A DNA stretch of 32,452 nt from Lentisphaeria bacterium UBA1732. Its GTDB lineage: Bacteria > Verrucomicrobiota > Lentisphaeria > Victivallales > UBA1829. Positions within the stretch are counted from its first letter, which is position 1. The number at the start of each line of letters is the position of its first letter. The stretch spans positions 56,170 through 88,621 of the forward strand of contig DCIG01000043.1 of NCBI GenBank assembly GCA_002315855.1. Direction: 5' to 3'. Below are positions 1 through 8,270 of the stretch, in pieces. Both the position numbers and the translations under genes were made by a program. Under the pieces are notes generated by a model. The model ran no database searches and had not been told where the DNA came from. It saw nothing but the letters and a program-made list of their open reading frames with translations.

Positions 1-2628
1 TCAGCTGCCTGAATTGATCTGGCGCCGAATAGCTTGCCGGACGTTGGAACGCGTCTCCTCCGGCACATCATCCAGCATGTCGATGACATCGTTCAAGTTG
101 ATGACAGTATCGGGATCGATGGTAATGGTCCGGGCGGTTCGTCCCGATGCATCGTTTCCGGATGAACTGCGCTCTTCGCGCTGAAGACGGCGCTGTTCAC
201 GGCGGGCGCGCGCATTCCGATTGAGGGATGAAGATTCCGCAACGGTATTTTCAATCTCCGGTTCCGTCATCTCTTCAATCACCTCGACCTCCGGTTCCTC
301 TTCTTCGACCGGGATTTCAAACAGATCGACCAGCAGGAACAGGCGGTCCAAAGTTTCTTTGGGAAGTCCTGACGACTTCTGATAGAATTTTTTCAGAGAA
401 TCGGCATTCATGGTCCCCGAAAGAAAAACTTTCGCGAAGATGATTTCACGGAAAGATTCGGGGAGTTTCGTGAAGACCGGAAGCTGCATGATGGTGCGGA
501 CGATGCGATCTTCCCGTTCATCGCGCTTTAATTGCGTCCAAGTGCGTGTCTGCGGGATTTTAGCCCCTGTATCCATGTCGTGATAGGTCATCTTGACAGA
601 CTGCCCTGAAATCTCGTCTAAAACGCAATCCTGATTGGTATAGCGGAACAGCACTTGTCCTTTTAATGTCTTCTGGTTGGAAGAAATCAGAGTAAGCAGA
701 TTGGTCTGCGCCTCATTCAGAAATTTCAGAAGACTGTTTCCCGTGGTGCGGAAGTCGGCGGAAAGATTCGGCAGGACGAGGATTTCATTCAGTTTCTTGA
801 CGGATGCAGTGCGTTCCTGCTGAATGGCTGTCGCTGTGCCGATGAGGGATGGCAGTGTGGCAAGATAGTTTTTCCATGCGGCATTGTCGGCGCGGGCGGC
901 GGCAGTATTCTGTGCAACACTTGTCCTGCTGCCTGCCGCAGACGCGGTTTGTTCGCTCTTTGTCGTATTTATGACGGGCACCGTGGAACGCTTGGTGGCA
1001 GTGGCATCATCTTCGGGCGCGGGCGCGATTTCACGGGCATCCGCAATCTGACGGACAGCTTTTGCGTAGGAACGGATTTTGTCAAGATGTTCCTGCTGAA
1101 GAAGCAGTTTCTCGGAAATCGGAATGGATGCGATTAAATCATTCAGACGGCTGATGATGTCTTCTGCAAGTTTTGCGGCATCCCGTTCCCCGATTAATTT
1201 GTCGCGGCGTGCGGCATTGGCAGACAAAAATGTATCCGCCTCATCAAGAAAAGCATTCCGTTTTTTCAGAAATTCGCTTTCCTCGGCCCGTGAATTGGCA
1301 AGACGTTTTTTCTCATTTTCTGCGCGGATTTCTTCGCTTTGCAGACGAGCAAGCATATTTTTCGCGGCTTCCGGCGCAAGCGTTCCCGCCTCGTCAATGA
1401 AATCCGTAAGCTGGCGGATGGGGATATCCGAGTCCGGATATTTTGATTTAAGAAGCGACCATTGAGCCTTGAAAAAAGAAGCATCCCGAACCGTTGCGAC
1501 CGGTATTTCTTCGGCATTTCCTTTGGAATCCTGTTTGCTGTCTCCGAGGAAAAGAAACGCCGCAGACACAGCGGCAATCAGTGCAATTGCCGAAACGAGT
1601 GCAATCGGGAGCAGTGATTTCCGTTTGCTTTTCGGGGAATGGTTCTCAGAAAGAAAATCGTTCATATCCTTTTCGGTTTGATGACGATGCAGAAGGATTT
1701 CGCTGAGCTGATCAGTTACATCCGACCAGGATGCAGGACGGGACGACGGGTCTTTCTGCATCAGCTTGTCCACCAAATCGGACAGCTCCGCCGGAATTTC
1801 CGGAACAATCCGGCGCGCCGGGACTTGCACCTTGTGAATCTGCATATCGCAAACCGCCATCGGGTCTGTGCCGGGGAAAGGTTCCTGTCCCGTAAGGATA
1901 TGGTACATGGACGCCCCAAATGAATACATGTCTGATTTGAATCCCGGAATATCCTTTCGATCCTGAATGATTTCCGGGGCGGCGTAGGCCGGAGTGGCGC
2001 GAATATCCTCATCGGGGATTTCCGGGTCCTTCATGCGCCGTGCAAGCCCGAAATCGGCAAGTTTCACTTTACCGTCCGGCTGCATGATGATATTTTCCGG
2101 CTTGATGTCCCCATGACTGAGCATATTTTTCGTCCACGCGTAATCCAGCGCATTGGAGATTGACAGGAAAATCGGAATGGCTTTCGAGGGAGTGATACGT
2201 CCTGTATTCGCCAGGATGCGGTCCAGATTGTCGCCGTGAATCAGTTCCATCACGAAATAATAAACGCCGTTGCCGGTTACGCCGGCATCGTAAGCCTGAA
2301 CAATATTCGGATGAGACAGGCTGGCCGCAGAACGTGCTTCGCGGAAGAAACGCTCCACATAGACTTCATCGCTGGCAGATTCTTCCGAAAGTATTTTGAT
2401 TGCGACTGCACGTTCCAGATTGGACTGCTTTGCCTGATAAACGATGCCCATGGCACCGCGTCCGATTTCATGATCGATAATAAAACCGCCGATGTTTTCA
2501 CCGGACAAAAGACCGGAGCGAATCGGAATGACTGAACCGCAGCGGCTGCAATAAAATGTATTGGATTCATTCCCGGCAGTTTTGGAACTCACCGGAACGA
2601 GTTGATTGCATTGGTGACAGAAAAGCAT
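1..2628 (-). CDS. Zinc-ribbon, single-pass membrane Ser/Thr protein kinase (Hanks type)
   Basis: An 875-residue protein whose stop codon lies at the window edge, so it is complete. Residues 4-30 hold two CxxC pairs (C4, C7, C27, C30), a zinc-ribbon-like knuckle. A Hanks kinase domain spans about 51-310, with a Gly-rich loop at 56-61, Lys78 in the VAIK motif, catalytic-loop Asp174, and DFG at 192-194. The catalytic loop reads HGDIKPEN, so the usual HRD arginine is Gly. A basic stretch and a hydrophobic segment at about 338-362 predict one membrane span. The remaining 500 residues are Ala/Glu/Lys-rich, partly coiled coil, with an acidic Pro/Glu patch near 770-795 and an Arg-rich stretch after it. 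By topology the kinase is cytoplasmic and the tail is periplasmic. Substrate is unknown. The start is an ATG preceded by GCGGGAA; a promoter lies just upstream. Confidence 0.9.
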   Translation of the reverse strand: MLFCHQCNQLVPVSSKTAGNESNTFYCSRCGSVIPIRSGLLSGENIGGFIIDHEIGRGAMGIVYQAKQSNLERAVAIKILSEESASDEVYVERFFREARSAASLSHPNIVQAYDAGVTGNGVYYFVMELIHGDNLDRILANTGRITPSKAIPIFLSISNALDYAWTKNMLSHGDIKPENIIMQPDGKVKLADFGLARRMKDPEIPDEDIRATPAYAAPEIIQDRKDIPGFKSDMYSFGASMYHILTGQEPFPGTDPMAVCDMQIHKVQVPARRIVPEIPAELSDLVDKLMQKDPSSRPASWSDVTDQLSEILLHRHQTEKDMNDFLSENHSPKSKRKSLLPIALVSAIALIAAVSAAFLFLGDSKQDSKGNAEEIPVATVRDASFFKAQWSLLKSKYPDSDIPIRQLTDFIDEAGTLAPEAAKNMLARLQSEEIRAENEKKRLANSRAEESEFLKKRNAFLDEADTFLSANAARRDKLIGERDAAKLAEDIISRLNDLIASIPISEKLLLQQEHLDKIRSYAKAVRQIADAREIAPAPEDDATATKRSTVPVINTTKSEQTASAAGSRTSVAQNTAAARADNAAWKNYLATLPSLIGTATAIQQERTASVKKLNEILVLPNLSADFRTTGNSLLKFLNEAQTNLLTLISSNQKTLKGQVLFRYTNQDCVLDEISGQSVKMTYHDMDTGAKIPQTRTWTQLKRDEREDRIVRTIMQLPVFTKLPESFREIIFAKVFLSGTMNADSLKKFYQKSSGLPKETLDRLFLLVDLFEIPVEEEEPEVEVIEEMTEPEIENTVAESSSLNRNARARREQRRLQREERSSSGNDASGRTARTITIDPDTVINLNDVIDMLDDVPEETRSNVRQAIRRQINSGS

Positions 2629-2660
2629 GAGAGTTCCCGCAAATTTGAATGTTATTCAGC

Positions 2661-2689
2661 AATATACAGCCATATAGAGCAATCTTCAA
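2661..2689 (-). promoter_or_regulatory. Promoter of the kinase gene
   Basis: On the minus strand a TTGAAG -35 box (2684-2689) is followed by a 17-bp spacer and a TATATT -10 box (2661-2666). The start codon is about 33 bases downstream of the -10 box. Predicted by eye from consensus match only. Confidence 0.5.
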
Positions 2690-2762
2690 ACGAAAAATAA
2701 AAAAAAGATAATTTTTTCTTCAAAATGCCTGCGGGGTTATCCGGGGCGACCGCCTGAAAAAA

Positions 2763-4601
2763 TCACGAAAGCAGTGCGGCGACATCCGCTGCGTGATCCT
2801 GAATATATTCACGGGATGCCATCAATGCACTTGCCGCATGATCGGCGGACATGGCATTTTTCGTAATTCGCTCCGCATCGATTTTGGAAATCCGGCGGAC
2901 GATTTCGCGGACAGGTCCGATTGACGATGGCGACATACTGAGCTGCAGGACATCCAGTCCAATCAGAATCGGAACGAAATAGGGATCAGCTGCAAGTTCC
3001 CCGCATACAGAGACATAAATGTTATGACGGCGTGCGGCTTGCACTGTTTTCTGAATCAGCTGGAGGACAGCGGAATGTCCCGGCTGGTAGAGATAGGACA
3101 CGTTTTCATTCATGCGGTCCACAGCAAGAGTATACTGCACGAGGTCATTTGTTCCGATGCTGAAGAAATCAACGATTTTTGCCAGTTCATCCGCAATCAG
3201 TGCCGCAGACGGAATTTCGATCATGATGCCGATTTTGACACGGGGATTGTGCGGAAGTCCTTGATATTGAAGCTCGGTAACAAGTTCGTCGCGCAGTTCG
3301 AGGATTTCTTCGACTTCCTGAAGATTGGTAACCATGGGAATCATGATGCGCAAATCTCCGTGAATACCGGCGCGAAGCAAGGCTCTGAGCTGGGTGCGCA
3401 TTAATTCCGGACGAACATGGGTCAAACGGATTGCCCTCTGTCCGAGAAAGGGATTGGCTTCCTTGGCTGAGTAAGCATAGGAAAGTTTGTCCCCGCCAAT
3501 ATCAATCGTGCGAATTGTTACGGGGCGTCCTCCCATTGCTTTCAGCAGTTTGCTGTAAACCTGATACTGCTGTTCTTCGTCCGGCGCGACGGGGGTATTC
3601 AGGAACATGAATTCCGTGCGGAGCAGACCGATTCCCTGTGCACCGTTGCTGAGACATTCGTCAACATCTTCTGCATGAATCAGGTTCGCACAAAGCTGAA
3701 CGCGGTAGCCGTCCGTAGTTTCCGCGACATTGGCGGAAGACTCCCGGAGAATCCGCATTAATTCATTGTTGCGGTTGATTTTCTCACGATAGAAAACCAG
3801 TGTTTCCTGACATGGATTCAAAATCATCATGCCGAGACTTCCGTCAATCAGGACAGTATCTCCGTTTTCCGCATGATTCGTGATGCTGTGCATACCCACA
3901 ATCGCCGGAAGCCCCATGGACCGTGCAAGAATCGATGTATGGCAGGAGCGGCTTCCCGATTCAATGGCGAACCCTTTGATGTGGTTGAAATCAAGCAATG
4001 CCACATCGGATGGCGGAATATCCTTGGCTATGATAATGGAATCTTTCGGAAGTGATTCCGTTTCAACGGATGATGTCTCATGGCGCAGATGTCCCAGAAT
4101 ACGCCCGGAAACATCCTTGATGTCAGAGGCCCTCTCCTGAATATACGGGTCCTTGATTGCCGCAAACGCCGCAAGATAACGCTGAACATAAAGAATGAAT
4201 GCGCATTCGGCAGTATAATGGTCCTTGCGGATGCTTTGGACTACGCCGTCATGGAGCTGCCTGTCTTCGGCAATCAGCAGGTGAACATCAAATATTTTCG
4301 CATCCTGTTCACTGATGGACTTTCCGATTTTGTTCTTCAGCTGCTTGATTTCATCGCGTGTGGAATCAAGTGCAGATTCAAAGAGCAGGATTTCGGAGTC
4401 AATGTGGTCAAGATGGATTTTTTTGAGTTCGGGCGGAGCCGAAAAATCAACAGTCAGACCGTCATACAGGAATACCTGACCGATACAAATACCGGCGGAT
4501 GCCGGGATTCCGTGAAACAGAATTTCTTTTTTGGCGGGAATATGCGGCGTTTGACAAAGCGGGATGCTGTCGGCATCAGGGTCAATCTGCGCTGTCATCA
4601 T
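2763..4601 (-). CDS. ptsI: PTS enzyme I (phosphoenolpyruvate-protein phosphotransferase)
   Basis: This cytoplasmic enzyme transfers phosphate from PEP to HPr in the sugar phosphotransferase system. About 612 residues, against 570-580 typical; the extra is an N-terminal tail before the GIPASAG motif. The phosphorylated histidine sits in SRSCHTSILARS (His221 counted from this start), the PEP-binding signature is GTNDLVQYTLAVDR, and the C-terminal catalytic cysteine lies in SVCGELAADP. It overlaps the end of ptsH by about 20 bases and is therefore translationally coupled. An AGAGGG ribosome site lies 4 bases before the ATG at 4601; the ATG at 4598 is also possible. A TTG directly before these is less likely. 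No sugar-specific EII gene is in the window, so the role may be regulatory as well as in uptake. Confidence 0.96.
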   Translation of the reverse strand: MMTAQIDPDADSIPLCQTPHIPAKKEILFHGIPASAGICIGQVFLYDGLTVDFSAPPELKKIHLDHIDSEILLFESALDSTRDEIKQLKNKIGKSISEQDAKIFDVHLLIAEDRQLHDGVVQSIRKDHYTAECAFILYVQRYLAAFAAIKDPYIQERASDIKDVSGRILGHLRHETSSVETESLPKDSIIIAKDIPPSDVALLDFNHIKGFAIESGSRSCHTSILARSMGLPAIVGMHSITNHAENGDTVLIDGSLGMMILNPCQETLVFYREKINRNNELMRILRESSANVAETTDGYRVQLCANLIHAEDVDECLSNGAQGIGLLRTEFMFLNTPVAPDEEQQYQVYSKLLKAMGGRPVTIRTIDIGGDKLSYAYSAKEANPFLGQRAIRLTHVRPELMRTQLRALLRAGIHGDLRIMIPMVTNLQEVEEILELRDELVTELQYQGLPHNPRVKIGIMIEIPSAALIADELAKIVDFFSIGTNDLVQYTLAVDRMNENVSYLYQPGHSAVLQLIQKTVQAARRHNIYVSVCGELAADPYFVPILIGLDVLQLSMSPSSIGPVREIVRRISKIDAERITKNAMSADHAASALMASREYIQDHAADVAALLS

Positions 4602-4875
4602 CAAACCCTCTTAAAATCAAATCACTCAGGGCATCCATTGCCTGTTCTGCATCCGGACCGCAAATATCCAGTCGCACACGGCTGCCGCACGGCACCCCCA
4701 GAACAAGAAGACTCATGACGCTTTTCGTATCACAGGAGCCCCCGGATGCCAAATCAGTAAGCGTAATTGTGGATTCAAACGACGAAGATGTTTTTGTCAA
4801 AAGAGAAGCCGGTCTGGCATGAAGCCCCAGCCGGTTGGTAATGGTAAACTCTTTTTGCAGTTTGTTGTGATCCAT
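4582..4875 (-). CDS. ptsH: Phosphocarrier protein HPr
   Basis: A 97-residue HPr, the small carrier that takes phosphate from enzyme I. The active-site histidine is His19 in GLHARPA. Ser52 in DTKSVMSLL aligns with regulatory Ser46 of Gram-positive HPr, so the protein could be an HPr kinase target. I chose the ATG at 4875 because AGGG precedes it and it gives the family-length N terminus. An upstream in-frame ATG at 4923 would add 16 unrelated residues and has no ribosome site. Its leader contains a complete long copy of the dispersed inverted-repeat element (4934-5096). It forms an operon with ptsI. Confidence 0.95.
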   Translation of the reverse strand: MDHNKLQKEFTITNRLGLHARPASLLTKTSSSFESTITLTDLASGGSCDTKSVMSLLVLGVPCGSRVRLDICGPDAEQAMDALSDLILRGFDDDSAD

Positions 4876-4933
4876 TGTTTGCCCTATGTTTGGGAGTGGA
4901 AAAGCGTTATACATAAGAATCATATAACTTCAG

Positions 4934-5096
4934 CGCTCATTTCAAAAGTTCTGCCGGGCTTTTTGAAATTCTCTTCGGCATTTGCCGGAAGAGCGTTTTT
5001 CAGTGGCTGCTTTCCCGGCAACCGCCTCAAAGTACTTCCGCAAACTGCGTGAAGATTCTTTTCAATCGTTCCGTCAATGACTTTTGAAATCAACTC
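4934..5096. repeat. Dispersed inverted-repeat element, long class, copy A
   Basis: A 163-bp member of the family described under findings. The left end matches ATTTCAAAAGTTCTGCCGG and the right end is GACTTTTGAAATCAACTC. The internal stretch contains the conserved hairpin around GGCATTTGCCGG and the conserved tail CGAAGAT/GAAGATTCTTTTC before the right end. It fills most of the ptsH 5' leader. The predicted ptsH start site lies about 3 bases outside its right end. Confidence 0.8.
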
Positions 5097-5105
5097 TTTA
5101 TATTT

Positions 5106-5134
5106 AAAATACATCTGCTTTGATTATTTTTCAA
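5106..5134 (-). promoter_or_regulatory. Promoter of ptsH-ptsI
   Basis: On the minus strand TTGAAA (5129-5134), a 17-bp spacer and TATTTT (5106-5111). The predicted start is near 5099. The leader is then about 225 bases and consists largely of repeat copy A. Confidence 0.5.
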
Positions 5135-5180
5135 ATTGGAACTGTTAAAAAACAACAAATTTTTTTGAAGCAAACTACAG

Positions 5181-5222
5181 AAAACAGGTTTTCATGAAGC
5201 CTGCTGGCTTTATGAAAACCTG
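5181..5222 (-). terminator. Rho-independent terminator of the ychJ-like/yhcH-like operon
   Basis: Arms at 5185-5201 and 5206-5222 pair over 17 bp with a single G-T mismatch around a 4-base loop. On the minus strand the stem is followed by TTTTC. It lies about 40 bases after the stop codon of the YhcH-family gene. Confidence 0.7.
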
Positions 5223-5262
5223 AGATAAAATATTCTTTATGGAACAGGTTGTAAAAAGTGAA

Positions 5263-5721
5263 TCAGAGCAGATCGCGCCTGATTTTGATGACGACCTTTT
5301 TTATCGCCATCGGGGTTTCCAGAGCAAATCTCCCGTAATGGGCGTCTTGCGGCAAAAGAATCAGAAATGTTCCGGCAGGCATGGGCATTTCCGCTGTGCG
5401 GGCAGGAGCTTTGTAAAAAGCAACATCCTTGTCCGCGTTAAACGGAACGGATTCCGTCAGACCGTCCAGCGAAGCGACTGCAATCATCTCTTCACCGCAG
5501 ATGGTGTACTGGATATCCGCATATTTCCTGTGCCCTTCCAGAAGTTCAACGGGTGCAGACGTCGTTTCATACGCCTGCACCATCGCAAAAACATTATCGC
5601 CGTCTATGGGATAAGTCCCTTCTTCTGAAGAAGAAGAGAGAGTTTGCAGGAAGTCGAGAGCCTTCCTGACTGCGGGCGAAAAATGATATACTTCCCTGTT
5701 TGCAAGTCGATCGTAAATCAT
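5263..5721 (-). CDS. YhcH/YjgK/YiaL family protein (DUF386, cupin-like)
   Basis: A 152-residue protein of the YhcH/YjgK/YiaL family, which includes EbgC. Family-typical motifs are EGHRKYADIQY at the centre and LLPQDAHYG followed by KKVVIKI near the C terminus. The His/Glu/Asp residues in these motifs are the expected metal ligands of the cupin-like barrel. Relatives sit in sialic acid, rhamnose or other sugar operons, and a mutarotase or isomerase-like role has been suggested. Nothing here fixes the substrate. The start codon lies 3 bases after the stop of the SEC-C gene, so the two genes form an operon that ends at the hairpin at 5181-5222. Confidence 0.88.
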   Translation of the reverse strand: MIYDRLANREVYHFSPAVRKALDFLQTLSSSSEEGTYPIDGDNVFAMVQAYETTSAPVELLEGHRKYADIQYTICGEEMIAVASLDGLTESVPFNADKDVAFYKAPARTAEMPMPAGTFLILLPQDAHYGRFALETPMAIKKVVIKIRRDLL

Positions 5722-5724
5722 AGA

Positions 5725-6219
5725 TTACTTGCCGCAGCACTTTTTATATTTTTTGCCGGAACCGCACGGGCAGGGATCATTGGGACCGACTTTCGGTGTG
5801 GTGCGGACGAAAGGCTTCGGACCGATGATTTTGCCGTCATAGAAAAACCACTTGCCGCCCAGACGCTTGAAAATGGAGATTTCATGATGTTCCATTTCGA
5901 CATTGCGGCTGTTGTAGCGGGCGATGAATTCCACAGTTCCTTCATCGTCATTCGGACCGCCTTTTTCGGTGTTGATGATTTCAAGACCTTTCCAAGTGGA
6001 CTGTTCGGACCAGATTTGGACTTCTTTCCTGTCGCAGTTTGCGCGTTCGTCAGGATGCGTGGAGTCGAGGATAAAATCAATTGCTCCAGTAGCATACGCA
6101 GCATAGCGTGCTCGCATCAGTTCTTCCGGCGCAGCCGCAGATCGTGTTCCCTGAATGATTTGTTCGCAGCAGTCAGCGAAATCTTTACCGGAGCCGCAGG
6201 GGCAAATAAAAGTGCTCAT
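5725..6219 (-). CDS. YchJ-like protein with SEC-C motifs at both ends
   Basis: 164 residues. Zinc-binding SEC-C motifs lie at the N terminus (CPCGSGKDFADCC, about 6-18) and the C terminus (CPCGSGKKYKKCC). Between them is the NTF2-like YchJ domain with the family signature RARYAAYATGAIDFI. The C-terminal motif is the same zinc finger that ends SecA. In YchJ-family proteins the function is unknown. The length agrees with E. coli YchJ (about 150). It is the first gene of a pair with the YhcH-family gene. A short-class repeat (6249-6317) sits about 30 bases upstream of its start. Confidence 0.88.
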   Translation of the reverse strand: MSTFICPCGSGKDFADCCEQIIQGTRSAAAPEELMRARYAAYATGAIDFILDSTHPDERANCDRKEVQIWSEQSTWKGLEIINTEKGGPNDDEGTVEFIARYNSRNVEMEHHEISIFKRLGGKWFFYDGKIIGPKPFVRTTPKVGPNDPCPCGSGKKYKKCCGK

Positions 6220-6248
6220 GTGTTGTTATTCCTTATAGTTTCTTTGTT

Positions 6249-6317
6249 GAGCCGGTTTCAAAATTTTTTGATGGAGTGATTTTTTCAATGCTCCTGAAAA
6301 TCTTTTGAAATCAGCTC
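6249..6317. repeat. Dispersed inverted-repeat element, short class, copy B
   Basis: A 69-bp copy, best read on the minus strand, starting GAGCTGATTTCAAAAG and ending TTTTGAAACCGGCTC. Read that way it aligns along its whole length with copy C at 11306-11375, including GGAGC(A/T)TTGAAAA and TCCATCAA, so the two share the same internal deletion relative to the long class. It lies in the leader of the ychJ-like gene. Confidence 0.65.
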
Positions 6318-6387
6318 TGTTGTAAAAGTTGTCGTCAGAGTTTGACAGTTTGTTTTGTGGTTGAAATCAGTTCCATGGAAAAAGATG

Positions 6388-6822
6388 TCATTGTCCGGCA
6401 TCCTTTTCGCAGGAGTTTTCTGAAATTGCGTTGAGAAGTTCGACGGGGGGACGGATTGGCCGCCCGTCTTTTCCGATTACGGCATGGAGAGTATACCCGT
6501 CAGCCAGCAGTTCTTCGCCTCGTTTGACGGTGCATCCGACTTTCAATCGAACACCTTTCAATTCAAGGACAGTTGCCGTAATGGTGATAAAATCTTCAAA
6601 TTTTGCAGGCTTATGATAGAAACAGTGTGCCTCCAGAACGGGCAGTCCGAAACCGAGTTCTTCAAATTTTGAATAGGGAAGTCCCAGAGAACGCATCAGT
6701 TCCGCCCGTGCCATTTCAAAGTAAATCAGAAAGTTTGCATAATACACGACTCCCATTTGATCCGTATCGGCAAACGGGATTCTGTAGGAAATGTCGGCAG
6801 ACGGCTGGTTCATTTTGATCAT
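6388..6822 (-). CDS. YbgC-type acyl-CoA thioesterase (hot-dog fold)
   Basis: 144 residues, the normal length for the 4-hydroxybenzoyl-CoA thioesterase/YbgC family. The signature FADTDQMGVVYYANFLIYFEMAR is interrupted here only for length; its catalytic Asp is Asp21. The position of the conserved His in VVYH is Tyr. The enzyme hydrolyses short acyl-CoA thioesters in the cytoplasm; in E. coli the homologue is part of the Tol-Pal cluster, but no tol genes are here. The ATG overlaps the cmk stop codon as ATGA, so translation is coupled. An in-frame ATG 9 bases later is an alternative start. Last gene of the hisD operon. Confidence 0.88.
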   Translation of the reverse strand: MIKMNQPSADISYRIPFADTDQMGVVYYANFLIYFEMARAELMRSLGLPYSKFEELGFGLPVLEAHCFYHKPAKFEDFITITATVLELKGVRLKVGCTVKRGEELLADGYTLHAVIGKDGRPIRPPVELLNAISENSCEKDAGQ

Positions 6823-7505
6823 TGTTCTGCTGAATCTTTTGCCCGGATGACCGTAATCATCGCATCAATGACTTCATCGATTGTCAAATCGCTGGTGTCA
6901 ATCAGGACGGCGTCTTCTGCCTGTTTCAAAGGTGCTGTGGCCCGTGTCGAATCCTGTTTGTCGCGGGCCGCGATGTCGGCGGCAACAGATTCCACCGTCG
7001 CATTGTCTGCGGTTTCTCCTGCTTGTGCAAGACGGCGCATGGCGCGGACTCGCGGAGATGCCGTAATGAAGAATTTATATTTTGCATCCGGGAAAATGAC
7101 TGTTCCAATATCCCGTCCCTCCATCACGACGAGCTGCGATTGTGCAGTTTTTCGCTGAATATCCAGGGTATATGCCCGTACAAATGGAATCATGGCTACT
7201 TTTGATGCCAAATTGGCAATATCGAGAGCGCGGAGAGCCTGTCCGGGGAAAACTCCGTCAATTCTGATGTCGGGATTTTCGCCGGGGGCGGGTGCAGTAT
7301 ACAGGATTTCGGTTTTTTCCAGCATTTTCTGCAAGGCGGCTTCATCTTCCATATTCAGCCCCAGACGGGAGACTTTCCATCCGATTGCCCGGTACATCGA
7401 CCCTGTATTGATATAAGGTATATTCAGACGCGTGGCAAGCAAACGTGCCGCCGTGGATTTTCCGGATGCTACCGGTCCGTCAATTGCGATTACTGAAGAA
7501 GACAT
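6819..7505 (-). CDS. cmk: Cytidylate kinase
   Basis: 228 residues, family length. It phosphorylates CMP and dCMP using ATP. The P-loop is DGPVASGKST (residues 9-18), the CMP-binding NTGSMYRA follows at 33-40, and EGRDIGTVIFPDA and the lid region with paired arginines (RVRAMRR) are present. It starts 7 bases after the stop of the exported-protein gene and ends in a 4-base overlap with the thioesterase gene. Both are consistent with one transcript from the hisD promoter. Confidence 0.96.
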   Translation of the reverse strand: MSSSVIAIDGPVASGKSTAARLLATRLNIPYINTGSMYRAIGWKVSRLGLNMEDEAALQKMLEKTEILYTAPAPGENPDIRIDGVFPGQALRALDIANLASKVAMIPFVRAYTLDIQRKTAQSQLVVMEGRDIGTVIFPDAKYKFFITASPRVRAMRRLAQAGETADNATVESVAADIAARDKQDSTRATAPLKQAEDAVLIDTSDLTIDEVIDAMITVIRAKDSAEQ

Positions 7506-7512
7506 GGGATAC

Positions 7513-8268
7513 TCATTTCATGGTTCGGTGGTAAAATGAAACCTGCACATCGCCGGATGAATCATGAACTGTGCCGACCAGGAGCAGACTGGACGGCTCT
7601 TCTTTCATGAAAACTTCGCCGGTCCCTTCAAAAATACTGCTGTATTCCGAGGTTGCCGGTTCCCATCCGTCGGCTTTCAATCGCGCGACAAGCTGATCGA
7701 GAACGTGCGGGATTTCTGCATTTTTCACGGTGAATGTAGCAAACAGAGAAGAGCGCTTCGGAAACGACATCAGCTGACAGTCGGAAGCTCCTGCAAGACG
7801 CGGGAAAGCGGATGGCCAAAGTGTATCGGGACATTCTTTCGGCATGTCTTTGGGGAGTTCCATCGAAAACTGGAGCAGCGAATTGAGCCCGTCCATCTGA
7901 AGCAGGAAGATTCGGGATGTATTGCCGTTTTTCAGAACGCGCCGGACCAGCATGGAATTAAGATTGCCGGCAGTCTGTGCATCCGGAAAAAATTTGCGGA
8001 TGGATGTGCGTATCTTCGTCAGCGAATTGTCCGCAAGAGCAATGTGCATAATCAGTTTTTGTCCGTTCACGGTTATGTTTTCATTCCAGAACTTCCGTGA
8101 TCCGAGCAATTCCGCCATGGTCATTTCGGCTTCTTCCGCAGTCGGTGCTTCCGCATTGACGCTGTGCGAACCAAATGGCCAGAGAGAGAAGACGTCCGCA
8201 TAAAGCGATTGTGCGGAAGCGAACAGCACGGCGGCTGCGAATGAGGTAAACACGGAACGGCGTTTCAT
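7513..8268 (-). CDS. Exported protein of unknown function
   Basis: I do not recognise this 251-residue protein. It starts with a basic residue cluster and a hydrophobic stretch, with a plausible signal peptidase I site after SLYA (about residue 24), so it is probably periplasmic. The mature part has no cysteine cluster or catalytic motif that I can name. It has a mixed alpha/beta look, with a segment LDQLVARLKADGWE near residue 190 like a small alpha/beta repeat domain. AGGAG precedes the ATG by 6 bases and lies inside the last codons of hisC. It sits between hisC and cmk with 2- and 7-base gaps, so it is co-transcribed with them. Confidence 0.8.
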   Translation of the reverse strand: MKRRSVFTSFAAAVLFASAQSLYADVFSLWPFGSHSVNAEAPTAEEAEMTMAELLGSRKFWNENITVNGQKLIMHIALADNSLTKIRTSIRKFFPDAQTAGNLNSMLVRRVLKNGNTSRIFLLQMDGLNSLLQFSMELPKDMPKECPDTLWPSAFPRLAGASDCQLMSFPKRSSLFATFTVKNAEIPHVLDQLVARLKADGWEPATSEYSSIFEGTGEVFMKEEPSSLLLVGTVHDSSGDVQVSFYHRTMK

Positions 8269-8270
8269 GG

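Noticed and set aside
2700..2762. A terminator for ptsI
   Set aside because: The GC-rich stretch after the stop can pair in several weak ways but gives no clean stem with a T run, so I did not call it.
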